Shown here one piece after another: positions 14,126-22,605 of a stretch of DNA of 25,173 nucleotides. Positions within the stretch are counted from its first letter, which is position 1. Every line of letters begins with the position of its first letter. Position numbers and translations under genes: made by a program. The DNA is taken from assembly GCA_900543165.1 (NCBI GenBank), contig UQQQ01000031.1, positions 1-25,173 of the forward strand, written 5' to 3'. The notes under the pieces are model-generated. The model saw only the letters and a list, made by a program, of their open reading frames with translations. It made no database searches and was not told where the DNA came from. This DNA comes from an uncultured Dialister sp. GTDB lineage: Bacteria; Bacillota; Negativicutes; Veillonellales; Dialisteraceae.

Positions 14126-14168
14126 GGTTGGAGACTAGGAGCTGGAAGCTAGAGACCAGAGACCAGTC
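14126..14168. repeat. Short composite repeat between purC and purF
   Basis: GAGACTAGGAGCTGGAAGCTAGAGACCAG-type units start about 9 bases after the purC stop codon and end before the purF ribosome binding site. Confidence 0.55.
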
Positions 14169-14197
14169 ACCATTTATATGTATAGGAGAATTCCCGA

Positions 14198-15619
14198 ATG
14201 TACAAAAGTACAGAAATTTATGATGACAAACCCCATGAAGAGTGCGGCGTCTTCGGCATTTTCGACCATGATCTGTCGGCTGTGCATGAAGTGTACTATG
14301 GCATCTTCGCCCTGCAGCACCGCGGGCAGGAAAGTGCTGGTATCACTGTCACTGACGGCAAGGAAATGGAAACTTTCCGCGGCATGGGACTTGTAACGGA
14401 AGTATTCCGCAACCTGCCAGAAAAGGAAGGTCACATCGGCATCGGCCATGTGCGCTATTCCACGACCGGCTCTTCTATCCCGGCGAATGTCCAGCCGCTG
14501 CAGGCAGACAGCATCGACGGCCCGATGGCACTCGCGCATAACGGTAATCTGGTGAATACCCTGAATCTTCGCCGCCGTCTCCTTTTGGAAGGTTCTACCT
14601 TCTCGACTTCGATGGATACGGAAGTCATCATCAAACTGCTGGCAAGAAGTCGCCGTCCGACCGAAGAGGAAAAATTCAAAGAACTGATGGATGAGATCCA
14701 CGGTGCGTATGCGATTGTCGCCTGCACGAATAAGGCGCTCTATGGCTGCCGCGACCCCTTCGGCTATCGCCCGCTCGTCCTCGGCAAGACCGAAACGGGC
14801 TGGGTCTTGGCTTCGGAGACGCCGGCGCTCGATGCCATCGATGCCAAGTTTGTCCGTGATATCCTCCCGGGCGAAATCGTTTCCATCGATGACAATGGCG
14901 TCCGCTCCACCATGTACTGCCCGGTCGATGCTCATAAGCATGGCATCTGCTCTTTTGAATACATCTATTTTGCCCGCCCGGACTCCATCATGAATGGACA
15001 GGACATTTATCAGGCTCGTCTCAATATGGGCAGGAAGCTCTGGGAAGAATGCCATTTCGACGGGGACGTCGTCATGAGCGTACCGGACTCCGGCAACGTC
15101 GCTGCCCTTGGCTATGCCACGGCTTCCGGCATCCCCTTTGTGGAAGGGCTGCTCAAGAATAAGTACATGGGCCGTACCTTCATCCAGCCGGGGCAGAAAA
15201 AGCGTGAACGCGCTGTCCGCATGAAACTGAACCCGATCCGCATAAATGTCGAAGGCAAACGCATCGTATTGATCGATGACTCCATCGTCCGCGGCACGAC
15301 GAGCGGCATTATTATTAACCTGCTCAAGAATGCCGGTGCCAAGGAGATCAAGCTCTGCATCAGCTCGCCGCCGGTCAAGTACCCCTGCTTCTTCGGGATC
15401 GATACCGCGGAAAGAAAGCAGCTCATCGCGGCGAAGTATTCGACAGAGGAAATCTGCTCCATGATCGGTGCAGATGCCCTTCACTACCTTTCTTTGGAAG
15501 GGCTCGCAGAGTCGATTTCCTGCATCAAGAAGGAAGATATGTGCTTCGCCTGCTTTGATGGCATCTATCCGGAACACGTTCCGCACAACGGCCTCGGAAG
15601 CATGGATGATGAGGAATAG
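14198..15619 (+). CDS. purF: Amidophosphoribosyltransferase (iron-sulfur type)
   Basis: This 473-aa enzyme commits PRPP to purine synthesis, using glutamine. C16 (HEECGVFG) would be the N-terminal nucleophile after removal of a 15-residue propeptide. The glutaminase domain is about 16-245. The PRPP loop VLIDDSIVRGTTS spans about 357-369. C251, C397, C449 and C452 match the four ligands of the [4Fe-4S] cluster of the Bacillus-type enzyme (CFACF motif at 449-453), which in that family makes the enzyme oxygen-sensitive. AGGAG 9 bases upstream of the ATG supports the start. It lies between purC and purM in the purine operon. Confidence 0.97.
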   Translation: MYKSTEIYDDKPHEECGVFGIFDHDLSAVHEVYYGIFALQHRGQESAGITVTDGKEMETFRGMGLVTEVFRNLPEKEGHIGIGHVRYSTTGSSIPANVQPLQADSIDGPMALAHNGNLVNTLNLRRRLLLEGSTFSTSMDTEVIIKLLARSRRPTEEEKFKELMDEIHGAYAIVACTNKALYGCRDPFGYRPLVLGKTETGWVLASETPALDAIDAKFVRDILPGEIVSIDDNGVRSTMYCPVDAHKHGICSFEYIYFARPDSIMNGQDIYQARLNMGRKLWEECHFDGDVVMSVPDSGNVAALGYATASGIPFVEGLLKNKYMGRTFIQPGQKKRERAVRMKLNPIRINVEGKRIVLIDDSIVRGTTSGIIINLLKNAGAKEIKLCISSPPVKYPCFFGIDTAERKQLIAAKYSTEEICSMIGADALHYLSLEGLAESISCIKKEDMCFACFDGIYPEHVPHNGLGSMDDEE

Positions 15620-15930
15620 CTGATAAATTAGTGGCTAGGGATTAGGTTTCCTGCTTGTGGCGCAGGACAAGGTGCCACGAAGCGGCCAGCATGCTAAGCG
15701 CATGTATCGTTTTTCTCGTGTCGTCATTCCGAGCGAAGCCCTCGAATCTTTGCGCTACCGGCAAAATGGAGAGATGAGCAGGCATTTCAATCGATGCCTC
15801 GGTAATGTATGCCAGCTGCGGGTATTGTCCCATATAATAATGCGGCGCTTTATGATTTATGTGCCGCACCATTTCCATTGAACCCTCAGAACCTATAGAA
15901 CCTGCTGAACCCATTTCTAACATCTTTATT
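15620..15930. repeat. Composite repeat between purF and purM, with long unit A
   Basis: No gene is seen. About 190 bases (15681-15870) are a diverged copy of 17738-17930 between purN and purH. Shared pieces include GCATGTATCGTT, TCGTCATTC..GCG/CCGAAG, GAATCTTTG, GCTACCG, GATGCCTCGGTA and GCGGCGCTTTATGATTT. It closes with the hairpin 15842-15848/15861-15867 and a CCCTCAGAACCTATAGAACC-type tail. Confidence 0.8.
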
Positions 15931-15955
15931 TATATACACTATATACGGAGGAACT

Positions 15956-17014
15956 ATGGCTGAAAAGAAGAAAGGCCTGACCTATGCAGAAGCTGGCGTC
16001 GATATCGATGCCGGTGAAAGAGAAGTAGAGCTGATTAAGAAATCCGTACAGGCGACCTATACCCGCGGCGTCATGGGGGATCTGGGCGGATTCGGCGGAC
16101 TCTTCCGTCTGAAAGAAGAGCTCTCCGATGATCCGATCCTTGTCTCCGGCACGGACGGTGTCGGCACGAAGCTGCGCCTTGCCATCGAGATGGGTATCCA
16201 TGATACCATCGGGCAGGACTGCGTCGCTATGAGTGTCAATGATGTCCTTGTACAGGGCGCGCGTCCGCTCTTTTTCCTCGACTACATTGCGACCGGCAAG
16301 CTGGAACCGGAACTGATGGCAGAAATCGTAAAGGGTGTCGCAGATGCCTGCATCGAGTCCGGCTGCGCGCTGCTGGGCGGCGAAACCGCAGAAATGGCTG
16401 GTTTCTACGCCAAGGGCGACTACGACGTCGCAGGTTTTGCTGTCGGTATCGTGGATCGCAAAGACATCATTACCGGCGAAGACATCAAGGAAGGAGACGT
16501 CATTCTCGGCCTGCCGTCCACAGGCGTTCATTCGAATGGCTACTCTCTGGTGCGCCGCATCATCAAAGACAATGGCCTCTCGCTCAAAGAAACCTATGAA
16601 GGCTTCGACAAGCCGCTGGGCGAAGTACTCCTTACCCCGACCCGTCTCTACCCAAGACCTGTACTTCCGGTGCTGAAAGGCGCGAAAGTGAATGGCATGG
16701 TGCACATCACGGGCGGCGGATTCTACGACAATATCCCGCGCGTACTTCCGAAAGGCACCCGTGCGGTCCTCGATGCGGACAAATGGCCGATGCTTCCGAT
16801 CTTCCCATTCCTGCAGCGTGAAGGCGGCGTCGAAGCGCATGAAATGTACCGCACCTACAACTGCGGCCTTGGCATGCTCCTCATCATGAGCCGTGAAGAA
16901 GCCGAAAAGGCGAAGGAAATCCTTGCAGCCATCGAAGAACCGGTCTACGAAGTCGGTGAGATCACGAAAGGCGAGCAGGATGTCATTGTGACAGGTGGTC
17001 TTTTCCATGAGTAA
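15956..17014 (+). CDS. purM: Phosphoribosylformylglycinamidine cyclo-ligase (AIR synthetase)
   Basis: A 352-aa enzyme closing FGAM to AIR with ATP. Typical blocks are GTDGVGTKLRLA, GGETAEMAGFY, TGVHSNGYSLVR and HITGGGFYDN. The full family length is present. CGGAGG 5 bases before the ATG fixes the start. Its last codons overlap the purN start (ATG at 17007 inside the purM end), so translation of the two is probably coupled. Confidence 0.97.
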   Translation: MAEKKKGLTYAEAGVDIDAGEREVELIKKSVQATYTRGVMGDLGGFGGLFRLKEELSDDPILVSGTDGVGTKLRLAIEMGIHDTIGQDCVAMSVNDVLVQGARPLFFLDYIATGKLEPELMAEIVKGVADACIESGCALLGGETAEMAGFYAKGDYDVAGFAVGIVDRKDIITGEDIKEGDVILGLPSTGVHSNGYSLVRRIIKDNGLSLKETYEGFDKPLGEVLLTPTRLYPRPVLPVLKGAKVNGMVHITGGGFYDNIPRVLPKGTRAVLDADKWPMLPIFPFLQREGGVEAHEMYRTYNCGLGMLLIMSREEAEKAKEILAAIEEPVYEVGEITKGEQDVIVTGGLFHE

Positions 17015-17621
17015 GAAAATTTTGATTTTCGCTTCCGGCCGAGGATCGAATGCCGAAGCCATCCATGAAGCGACGGTAAACGGTACCATTGACGGCACTG
17101 TGGTCGGCGTGATTTGTGACCATGCCGATGCCCAAGTCCTTGAACGCGCCAAGCGCTGGAATGTACCGGCGACGGTTCTCGAACGGAAAGATTTCAGCAC
17201 GAAAGCGGACTTCAATGCAGCCATTCTGGCTGCTGCCAAGTCCTATGCGCCCGATCTCATCTGCCTTGCAGGATACATGCGTATCTGCGGAGAAGATCTT
17301 GTGAACGCATTCCCGAACCGCATCATCAATATCCATCCGGCGCTTCTCCCGAGCTTCCGCGGGCTTCATGCCCAGCGTCAGGCGATCGAAGCGGGCGTAA
17401 AAGTCGCAGGCTGCACGGTCCACTTCGTGGGCACCGGTCTTGACGACGGCCCGATCATCACGCAGGTCGCTGTGCCGGTCTATGATGATGATACCGAAGA
17501 TACACTCGCAGATCGCATCCTTGTGCAGGAGCACCCCGCCTACGTTCGCACCGTAGCAGCTTACTGCCGTGATGAACTCCATGTAGAAGGACATCATGTG
17601 ACGGGGATGCATAGAAAATAG
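17007..17621 (+). CDS. purN: Phosphoribosylglycinamide formyltransferase (folate-dependent)
   Basis: A 204-aa enzyme moving a formyl group from 10-formyltetrahydrofolate to GAR. The phosphate-binding GRGSN is 11-15. The catalytic trio N108, H110 (NIHPALLPSF) and D146 (GTGLDDGPI) is intact. I start at the ATG at 17007, which overlaps purM by 8 bases and has AGGTGG (16993-16998) 8 bases upstream. A GTG at 16995 is possible but lies in that ribosome binding site. Confidence 0.96.
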   Translation: MSKKILIFASGRGSNAEAIHEATVNGTIDGTVVGVICDHADAQVLERAKRWNVPATVLERKDFSTKADFNAAILAAAKSYAPDLICLAGYMRICGEDLVNAFPNRIINIHPALLPSFRGLHAQRQAIEAGVKVAGCTVHFVGTGLDDGPIITQVAVPVYDDDTEDTLADRILVQEHPAYVRTVAAYCRDELHVEGHHVTGMHRK

Positions 17622-17970
17622 TCGGTAGCTAGGGACTGGTGACTAGGGATTAGAAATCCCACAGTTGCGTAGACCCTTGGAGAAGGGACGCGCCAAAGGC
17701 GCAGGATAGAGTGCCTCGAAGAGGCACAATTCTACGTTGCGGTCAGTATGCCAATCGCACGTATCGTTCTTCCTATATCGTCATTCTGCCCGAAGTGGAG
17801 GAATCTTTGTGCTACCGCTAAGATGGCCTCGTGAGCAGGCAGTGAAACCGATGTCTCGGTATTGCATGCCAGTTTCGGGAATCGCCCCTTATAAAACTCT
17901 GCGGCGCTTTATGATTTGATGCGCCGCACCACAACCCTGAACCTGCCAACCTGAACCCCGAACCCTGAAT
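17622..17970. repeat. Composite repeat between purN and purH, with triple-hairpin block and long unit A
   Basis: It starts at the purN stop codon with TAGTCGGTAGCTAGGGACTGG units. A block of three consecutive hairpins follows: 17674-17678/17683-17687, 17690-17694/17698-17702 and 17711-17717/17721-17727. Then comes long unit A (17738-17930) with the 7-bp hairpin 17901-17907/17921-17927, and CCCTGAACCTGCCAACC strings. No gene is seen. Confidence 0.82.
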
Positions 17971-17992
17971 ATATCCAAAAGGAGGAATCCAA

Positions 17993-19534
17993 ATGCCAAT
18001 TAAAAGAGCACTGATCAGCGTATCGGATAAGACCGGTGTCGTAGAATTTGCAAAAGGCCTTCACGAACTGGGCGTGGAAATCATTTCCACCGGCGGCACG
18101 ATGAAAGCCATCGCGGATGCCGGGATCCCGGTCAAGTCCGTTTCTGAAGTGACCGGTTTTCCGGAAATGATGGACGGACGTGTGAAGACACTGCATCCCA
18201 TGATCCATGGCGGCATTCTTGCTATCCGCGATAACCCGGATCACGTGAAAGCGATGAAGGAACATGGAATCACCGGCATTGATCTGGTCGCTGTGAATCT
18301 GTACCCCTTCCGTGAAACCATTGCCAAGCCGGATGTGACCCGCGCTGAAGCGATCGAAAATATCGATATCGGCGGCCCATCCATGGTTCGCGCGGCAGCC
18401 AAGAATTACAAATATGTTACCATTGTTGTTGATCCGTCCCAGTATAGCGACATTCTGGAACGCATCAAGTCGGATACGCTCACCGAAGATTTCCGCCTGG
18501 ATCTCTCGCGGAAAGCCTTCCTGCATACCGGTCTCTATGACTGCGCGATCGCTGACTATATGACGAAAGAAGTTAATGGCAGCAAAGACACCCTGCCGGA
18601 CATCTACAGCAAAGCGTATGTGAAGGTGCAGGACCTGCGTTACGGCGAAAACCCGCACCAGAAAGCCGCTTTCTACAAGGATCCGGAAGTGAAGGGCGGC
18701 ATCGCGGATGCGAAACAGCTTCACGGCAAAGAACTTTCTTACAATAACATCGTCGATATGGAAGCAGCATGGGATCTGGCCAGCGAATGGAAAGACCAGC
18801 CGGCCTGCGCCATCATCAAGCACACAAATCCATGCGGCTGCGCACTCGGTGAGAATGCACTCGATGCATTCAAGAAAGCCTTCGCGGCTGACAGCAAGTC
18901 CGCTTTCGGCGGTATTGTCGCGATGAATCGCGAATGCGACAAAGCAACGGCAGAAGAAATGAAACCGATTTTCTTCGAAGTTGTCATGGCGCCGAAATTC
19001 TCCAAGGAAGCATTGGAAGTGCTGGAAACGAAGAAGAATATCCGCCTGATCGAAGTACCATCCCTTACGCATGAAGAACTGCAGCTGCACAAGGTATCCG
19101 GCGGCCTCCTGATCCAGACCCCGGACAACAGCACAGAGACGCGCGCGGACTGCAAGGTCGTCACTGACAGAGCGCCGACTGAAGAAGAATGGAAAGCGCT
19201 GGAATTTGCATGGGTCATCGTCAAGCACGTGAAGTCGAATGCGATCGTCCTCACGAATCAGGACACCACACTGGGTGTCGGTGCCGGACAGATGAACCGC
19301 GTCGGCTCTGCTGACATCGCCATTGCAGAAGCAGGCGAAAAAGCGAAGGGCTCCGTCATGAGCTCCGATGCTTTCTTCCCCTTCGGCGACACCATCGAAG
19401 CCGCAGGCAAGGCTGGCATCACGGCTGTCATCCAGCCGGGCGGATCCATCCGGGATCAGGAGTCCATTGACATGGCAAATAAATATGGCATTGCGATGGT
19501 ATTCACCGGACATCGTCATTTCCGCCATAGCTGA
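17993..19534 (+). CDS. purH: Bifunctional AICAR transformylase/IMP cyclohydrolase
   Basis: A 513-aa enzyme for the last two steps to IMP. The N-terminal cyclohydrolase domain (about 1-190) shows ISTGGT and GRVKTLHP. The C-terminal transformylase domain has RYGENPHQ (216-223) and the catalytic K276-H277 (KHTNPCG). The length is normal. AAAAGGAGG about 8 bases before the ATG supports the start. purD follows after 14 bases. Confidence 0.97.
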   Translation: MPIKRALISVSDKTGVVEFAKGLHELGVEIISTGGTMKAIADAGIPVKSVSEVTGFPEMMDGRVKTLHPMIHGGILAIRDNPDHVKAMKEHGITGIDLVAVNLYPFRETIAKPDVTRAEAIENIDIGGPSMVRAAAKNYKYVTIVVDPSQYSDILERIKSDTLTEDFRLDLSRKAFLHTGLYDCAIADYMTKEVNGSKDTLPDIYSKAYVKVQDLRYGENPHQKAAFYKDPEVKGGIADAKQLHGKELSYNNIVDMEAAWDLASEWKDQPACAIIKHTNPCGCALGENALDAFKKAFAADSKSAFGGIVAMNRECDKATAEEMKPIFFEVVMAPKFSKEALEVLETKKNIRLIEVPSLTHEELQLHKVSGGLLIQTPDNSTETRADCKVVTDRAPTEEEWKALEFAWVIVKHVKSNAIVLTNQDTTLGVGAGQMNRVGSADIAIAEAGEKAKGSVMSSDAFFPFGDTIEAAGKAGITAVIQPGGSIRDQESIDMANKYGIAMVFTGHRHFRHS

Positions 19535-19548
19535 GAGAGGAAGAGTGT

Positions 19549-20829
19549 ATGAAAGTTTTAGTGATTGGGAGCGGCGGCAGAGAACATGCGCTGCTCTGGA
19601 AATTATCTCAGAGTCCGTCGGTGACGGATGTATATGTCATCCCGGGCAATGACGGGATGAGCGATGTCGCCTCTCTCATTCCTGTCAAAGGGAATGAGGA
19701 TATCATCGACTTCGCCCGCCTCATGCAGGTCGACCTCACCGTTGCCGGGCCGGAGACCGTCCTGACCGAGGGCCTTGCGGATGAATTTGAAAAGAGAGGC
19801 ATGGCCTTCTTCGGCCCTTCCAAGGCGGCGGCCCGCATCGAAGGATCCAAGGGATTTGCCAAAGCTCTCATGAAGAAATATGGCATCCCGACAGCCGCGT
19901 ATGAGACTTTCGATGATGAAGAAAAAGCCATCGCTTACCTCAAAGCCAATGATACCTATCCGATCGTCATCAAGGCTGACGGTCTGGCCTCCGGCAAGGG
20001 TGTCATCATCGCGCAGAGCGAAGAAGAAGCCATCGACACCGTGAAGGATATGCTCGAAGGACATGCATTCAGCGGCGCAGGCAGCTCGGTCGTCATCGAA
20101 GAATTCATGGAAGGCGAAGAAGCCAGCATGCTCTGCTTCTGCGACGGGACGAACGTCGTCCCCATGATTTCCTCGCAGGACCACAAACGCATCTTTGACT
20201 TCGATAAAGGACCGAATACAGGCGGTATGGGTGCCTATGCTCCCGCACCGGTCATGACAAAGGAAATGTGCGAAGAAGTCAATGTCCGCATCCTCCGTCC
20301 GATCGTAGCGGCGATGAAGAAGGAGGGCTACCCCTTCAAAGGCTGCCTCTATGCCGGGCTCATGATCACCAGTGAAGGGCCGAAGGTGGTAGAATTCAAC
20401 TGCCGTTTCGGAGATCCGGAAACAGAAGCCGTCCTCCCGCTCTTTGACGGGGATCTTGCCCGCGTCATGCTTGACTGCGTCCATGGTACGCTCTCCGACG
20501 AAGATGTCGTCTGGAAGAAAGCCTGCGCCGTCGATGTCGTACTGGCGTCCGAAGGATACCCGGCTTCTCATTCCTCCGGCGAAGTCATCTCCGGCATTGA
20601 AGACGCAAAGAAGGCAGGCTGCCTTGTCTTCCATGCCGGTACCGTCAAGAAGAACGGACAGTATGTCGTCAATGGCGGCCGCGTGCTGAACGTCGTCGCT
20701 CTTGCAGATACGCTCGCTGAAGCCAAGGCGAAAGCCTATGAAGGCGTCAGCTGTATCTCCTGGCGCGGTATGCAGTATCGTCACGATATCGCAGACAAAG
20801 GCCTTCTGCATCTGGAAGCGAAGAAATAA
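19549..20829 (+). CDS. purD: Phosphoribosylamine-glycine ligase (GAR synthetase)
   Basis: A 426-aa ATP-grasp enzyme joining phosphoribosylamine and glycine. GSGGREHALLWKL opens the N-domain. GPSKAAARIEGSK and IKADGLASGKGV are ATP-grasp strands, and EFNCRFGDPE carries the metal ligands. GAGAGGAAG about 6 bases upstream of the ATG gives the start. It is the last gene of the operon, 14 bases after purH and directly before a terminator. Confidence 0.97.
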   Translation: MKVLVIGSGGREHALLWKLSQSPSVTDVYVIPGNDGMSDVASLIPVKGNEDIIDFARLMQVDLTVAGPETVLTEGLADEFEKRGMAFFGPSKAAARIEGSKGFAKALMKKYGIPTAAYETFDDEEKAIAYLKANDTYPIVIKADGLASGKGVIIAQSEEEAIDTVKDMLEGHAFSGAGSSVVIEEFMEGEEASMLCFCDGTNVVPMISSQDHKRIFDFDKGPNTGGMGAYAPAPVMTKEMCEEVNVRILRPIVAAMKKEGYPFKGCLYAGLMITSEGPKVVEFNCRFGDPETEAVLPLFDGDLARVMLDCVHGTLSDEDVVWKKACAVDVVLASEGYPASHSSGEVISGIEDAKKAGCLVFHAGTVKKNGQYVVNGGRVLNVVALADTLAEAKAKAYEGVSCISWRGMQYRHDIADKGLLHLEAKK

Positions 20830-20831
20830 AT

Positions 20832-20880
20832 AAAAAGCTCGCGTGGATATTGATTGATATGATCCATGCGAGCTTTTTTA
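20832..20880 (+). terminator. Terminator of the purine operon
   Basis: A 12-bp stem (20837-20848 with 20862-20873, one G-U pair), extended by A/T pairs, with a 13-nt loop and a run of six T. It starts 3 bases after the purD stop codon. Confidence 0.93.
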
Positions 20881-20881
20881 T

Positions 20882-21055
20882 TAGGGTTAGAGTTTTGCCG
20901 CCATTTGATTATGACTCAAAGCCTCTCTTGCATGAGAAATGAAAAATGGTGGCGGCGGCATCGCCGGAAATACATATGAGGCGATGCCCGAAGTAGTGTT
21001 TCCTTAAGTCCCTAGTCACGAGTCACTAGACCCGAACCACCCATCCCATACATTT
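20882..21055. repeat. Composite intergenic repeat
   Basis: GCCTCTCTTGCATGAGAAATGAAAAATGG, GCGGCGGCATCGCCGG, GAGGCGATGCCCGAAG, and CCCTAGTCACGAGTCACTAGACCC strings lie between the purine terminator and the next promoter. No gene is seen in 20830-21142. Confidence 0.65.
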
Positions 21056-21061
21056 CCCCCA

Positions 21062-21090
21062 TTGACACAGGGCTACTATTAGCTTAGAAT
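21062..21090 (+). promoter_or_regulatory. Promoter of the OmpH-like gene
   Basis: TTGACA (21062-21067), a 17-base spacer, TAGAAT (21085-21090). It is as close to consensus as the purine promoter and predicts high constitutive expression. Confidence 0.8.
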
Positions 21091-21142
21091 TAAGACATAC
21101 TCAAAGCTCTCTATTGGGGGAGTGTTGTTAGGAGGACAAACT

Positions 21143-21559
21143 ATGAAAATGAACAAAACAGTAGCAGCTGTCGCTGCTGGTATGATCGCATTTGGCGCTT
21201 TCTTTTCCACTTCCGCTGCCGGCATCGGTTATGTAGATACCAATGCAGCTCTTCAGTCTCATCCGAAGATGCAGAAAGCACAGCTCGACATGAGACAGGC
21301 TGTCCAGAAAGCTCAGGAAAACTTCGAAAAGCGCAGCCAGGGCAAGTCTGATCAGGAAAAACAGCAGATCATGACCGAGATCCAGAAAGAAATGAACCAG
21401 AAAGAAAGCTCCACCATGCAGCCGATTTTCAATGATGTCAGAAAAGCCATCCAGCAGGTTCGTCAGGAAAAAGGCCTCGACATCGTTTTGGAACAGGGGG
21501 CAGTCGTTGACGGCGGTGTAGATATTACCAAAGATGTCACTGCTAAACTCGCAAAATAA
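21143..21559 (+). CDS. OmpH/Skp family periplasmic protein
   Basis: A 138-aa secreted protein. The signal peptide covers about residues 1-24 (MKMNKT, a hydrophobic core, then STSA-A as the likely cut). The mature start GIGYVDTNAAL matches the Skp 'IGYVD...' strand. A charged, Gln/Lys/Glu-rich coiled coil follows (about 45-105), and a return strand DIVLEQGAVV, as in Skp tentacles. The family holds outer-membrane proteins in solution in the periplasm, so its presence implies a diderm cell. AGGAGG 7 bases before the ATG at 21143 sets the start. It has its own promoter and terminator. Confidence 0.9.
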   Translation: MKMNKTVAAVAAGMIAFGAFFSTSAAGIGYVDTNAALQSHPKMQKAQLDMRQAVQKAQENFEKRSQGKSDQEKQQIMTEIQKEMNQKESSTMQPIFNDVRKAIQQVRQEKGLDIVLEQGAVVDGGVDITKDVTAKLAK

Positions 21560-21568
21560 CTGAAATAG

Positions 21569-21614
21569 AAAACTGCGGATCGGAGGGACTTCTTTTCGAT
21601 TCGCAGTTTTTTTG
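21569..21614 (+). terminator. Terminator of the OmpH-like gene
   Basis: A 14-bp stem (21569-21582 with 21597-21610, one G-U pair), a 14-nt loop and a continued T run. Confidence 0.92.
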
Positions 21615-21617
21615 TAG

Positions 21618-21780
21618 GATAAGTGACTAGTGACTGGCGACTGGTGACTTGAATACTACTTTCGGGTATCGCCCATATATACTCGCGGTGAAGCTGCCAC
21701 CTTCATTCCTAATTCGAGCAGAGCTTTCATCCACAATCAGTGGACGAGCCGCCTCACGGCAAACCCTGAACTTATCAAAT
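21618..21780. repeat. Composite intergenic repeat
   Basis: AAGTGACTAGTGACTGGCGACTGGTGACTTG, GGGTATCGCCCATATATACTCGCGG, and the AATCAGTGGACGAGCCGCC block shared with 9125-9144. The frame of the next gene stays open through this repeat, but the real start lies after it. Confidence 0.72.
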
Positions 21781-21804
21781 ATTATTAGAAAGGAATCATA
21801 CACT

Positions 21805-22317
21805 ATGGATAAACTCATGACACTCTGCGGAGCCATGATCCATTATGATCGTGGCGATGCGAAACGGATTCACCATTTCCTGAAAGTCCATGCTTTTGCC
21901 AAGCAGATCGGTCTCGAAGAAGGATTGGACGCTGAGACACAGTTCATTCTTGAAGCTGCGGCATATGTCCATGACATCGGCATCCATCAGGGAGAGATCA
22001 AGTATGGACGAAATGACGGCATGATCCAGCAAGAGCTCGGCCCAAAAGAGGCGCTTCCGATGCTGAAGCGTCTGCACTTCACGCAGGCGGAAATCGACCG
22101 CATCCTCTGGCTCATTGCCCATCACCATTCCTATGGATCCATTGATGGCCCCGATGCCCAGATCTTAGCCGAGGCTGACATGCTTGTGAACCAATTCGAA
22201 GACGGTGCCTCCGATGAGCAGAATAAAGCCCTCTATCACCGCCTCTACAAGACCGAGACAGGCAAGCGTCTCTTCCGCGAGCTGTACTTCGAGACCTATG
22301 ATCCAGTGAAGAAATAG
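21805..22317 (+). CDS. HD domain phosphohydrolase
   Basis: A 170-aa protein with an HD metal-dependent phosphohydrolase fold. H29 sits in the first helix region (HHFLKVHAFAK), the H56-D57 pair in YVHDIG, HHH at 106-108 (IAHHHSY), and D125 in AEADML. Stand-alone HD proteins of this size often act on nucleotides or nucleotide-like substrates; the substrate here is unknown. I start at 21805 because AGAAAGGA lies about 10 bases upstream and because the upstream extension is repeat DNA. Repeats flank it on both sides and it appears monocistronic. Confidence 0.9.
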   Translation: MDKLMTLCGAMIHYDRGDAKRIHHFLKVHAFAKQIGLEEGLDAETQFILEAAAYVHDIGIHQGEIKYGRNDGMIQQELGPKEALPMLKRLHFTQAEIDRILWLIAHHHSYGSIDGPDAQILAEADMLVNQFEDGASDEQNKALYHRLYKTETGKRLFRELYFETYDPVKK

Positions 22318-22600
22318 CTGGTGGGCTAGCGGCTAGTGACTAGGGATTAAGGATTAGGAGCCTCGAGAGACTAAGAGACCAGGAGACCTCAGACTTTCTC
22401 GTATTGTCATTTCGAGCGAAGCGAGAAATCTTTGTTATTCGCGGTCAAAAGAATCATGGCAGAAACGCTCAAACGGGAAACTTGTTTCCCAAGAAACCTT
22501 CGGGCATCGCCCCATATATAATCGCAGCGAAGCCGCACCACCATTTCTCATTTCTAATTTCTCATTCAAGCCAATCCTTGAACCCATTTTTTACGAGGTC
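22318..22600. repeat. Composite intergenic repeat
   Basis: GGCTAGCGGCTAGTGACTAGGGATTAAGG, then the TTGTCATTTCGAGCGAAGCG...GAGAAATCTTTG block, AAACGGGAAACTTG, GGGCATCGCCCCATATATAATC, GCAGCGAAGCCGC and TTTCTCATTTCTAATTTC strings. Same order of blocks as 24680-24845. No gene is seen. Confidence 0.78.
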
Positions 22601-22605
22601 ATCTT

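Noticed and set aside
14174..15586. Long minus-strand open frame opposite purF, and similar ones opposite purM and purD
   Set aside because: Same reason: shadows of confidently identified purine genes with the usual third-position bias.
17909..19528. Long open frame (over 500 codons) on the minus strand opposite purH
   Set aside because: purH on the plus strand matches its family over its full length. The opposite frame is open because of codon bias and shows no recognisable motif; it also has no suitable ribosome binding site.
21649..21804. N-terminal extension of the HD-domain protein
   Set aside because: It lies in repeat DNA; AGAAAGGA before 21805 and the start of the conserved part support the shorter protein.
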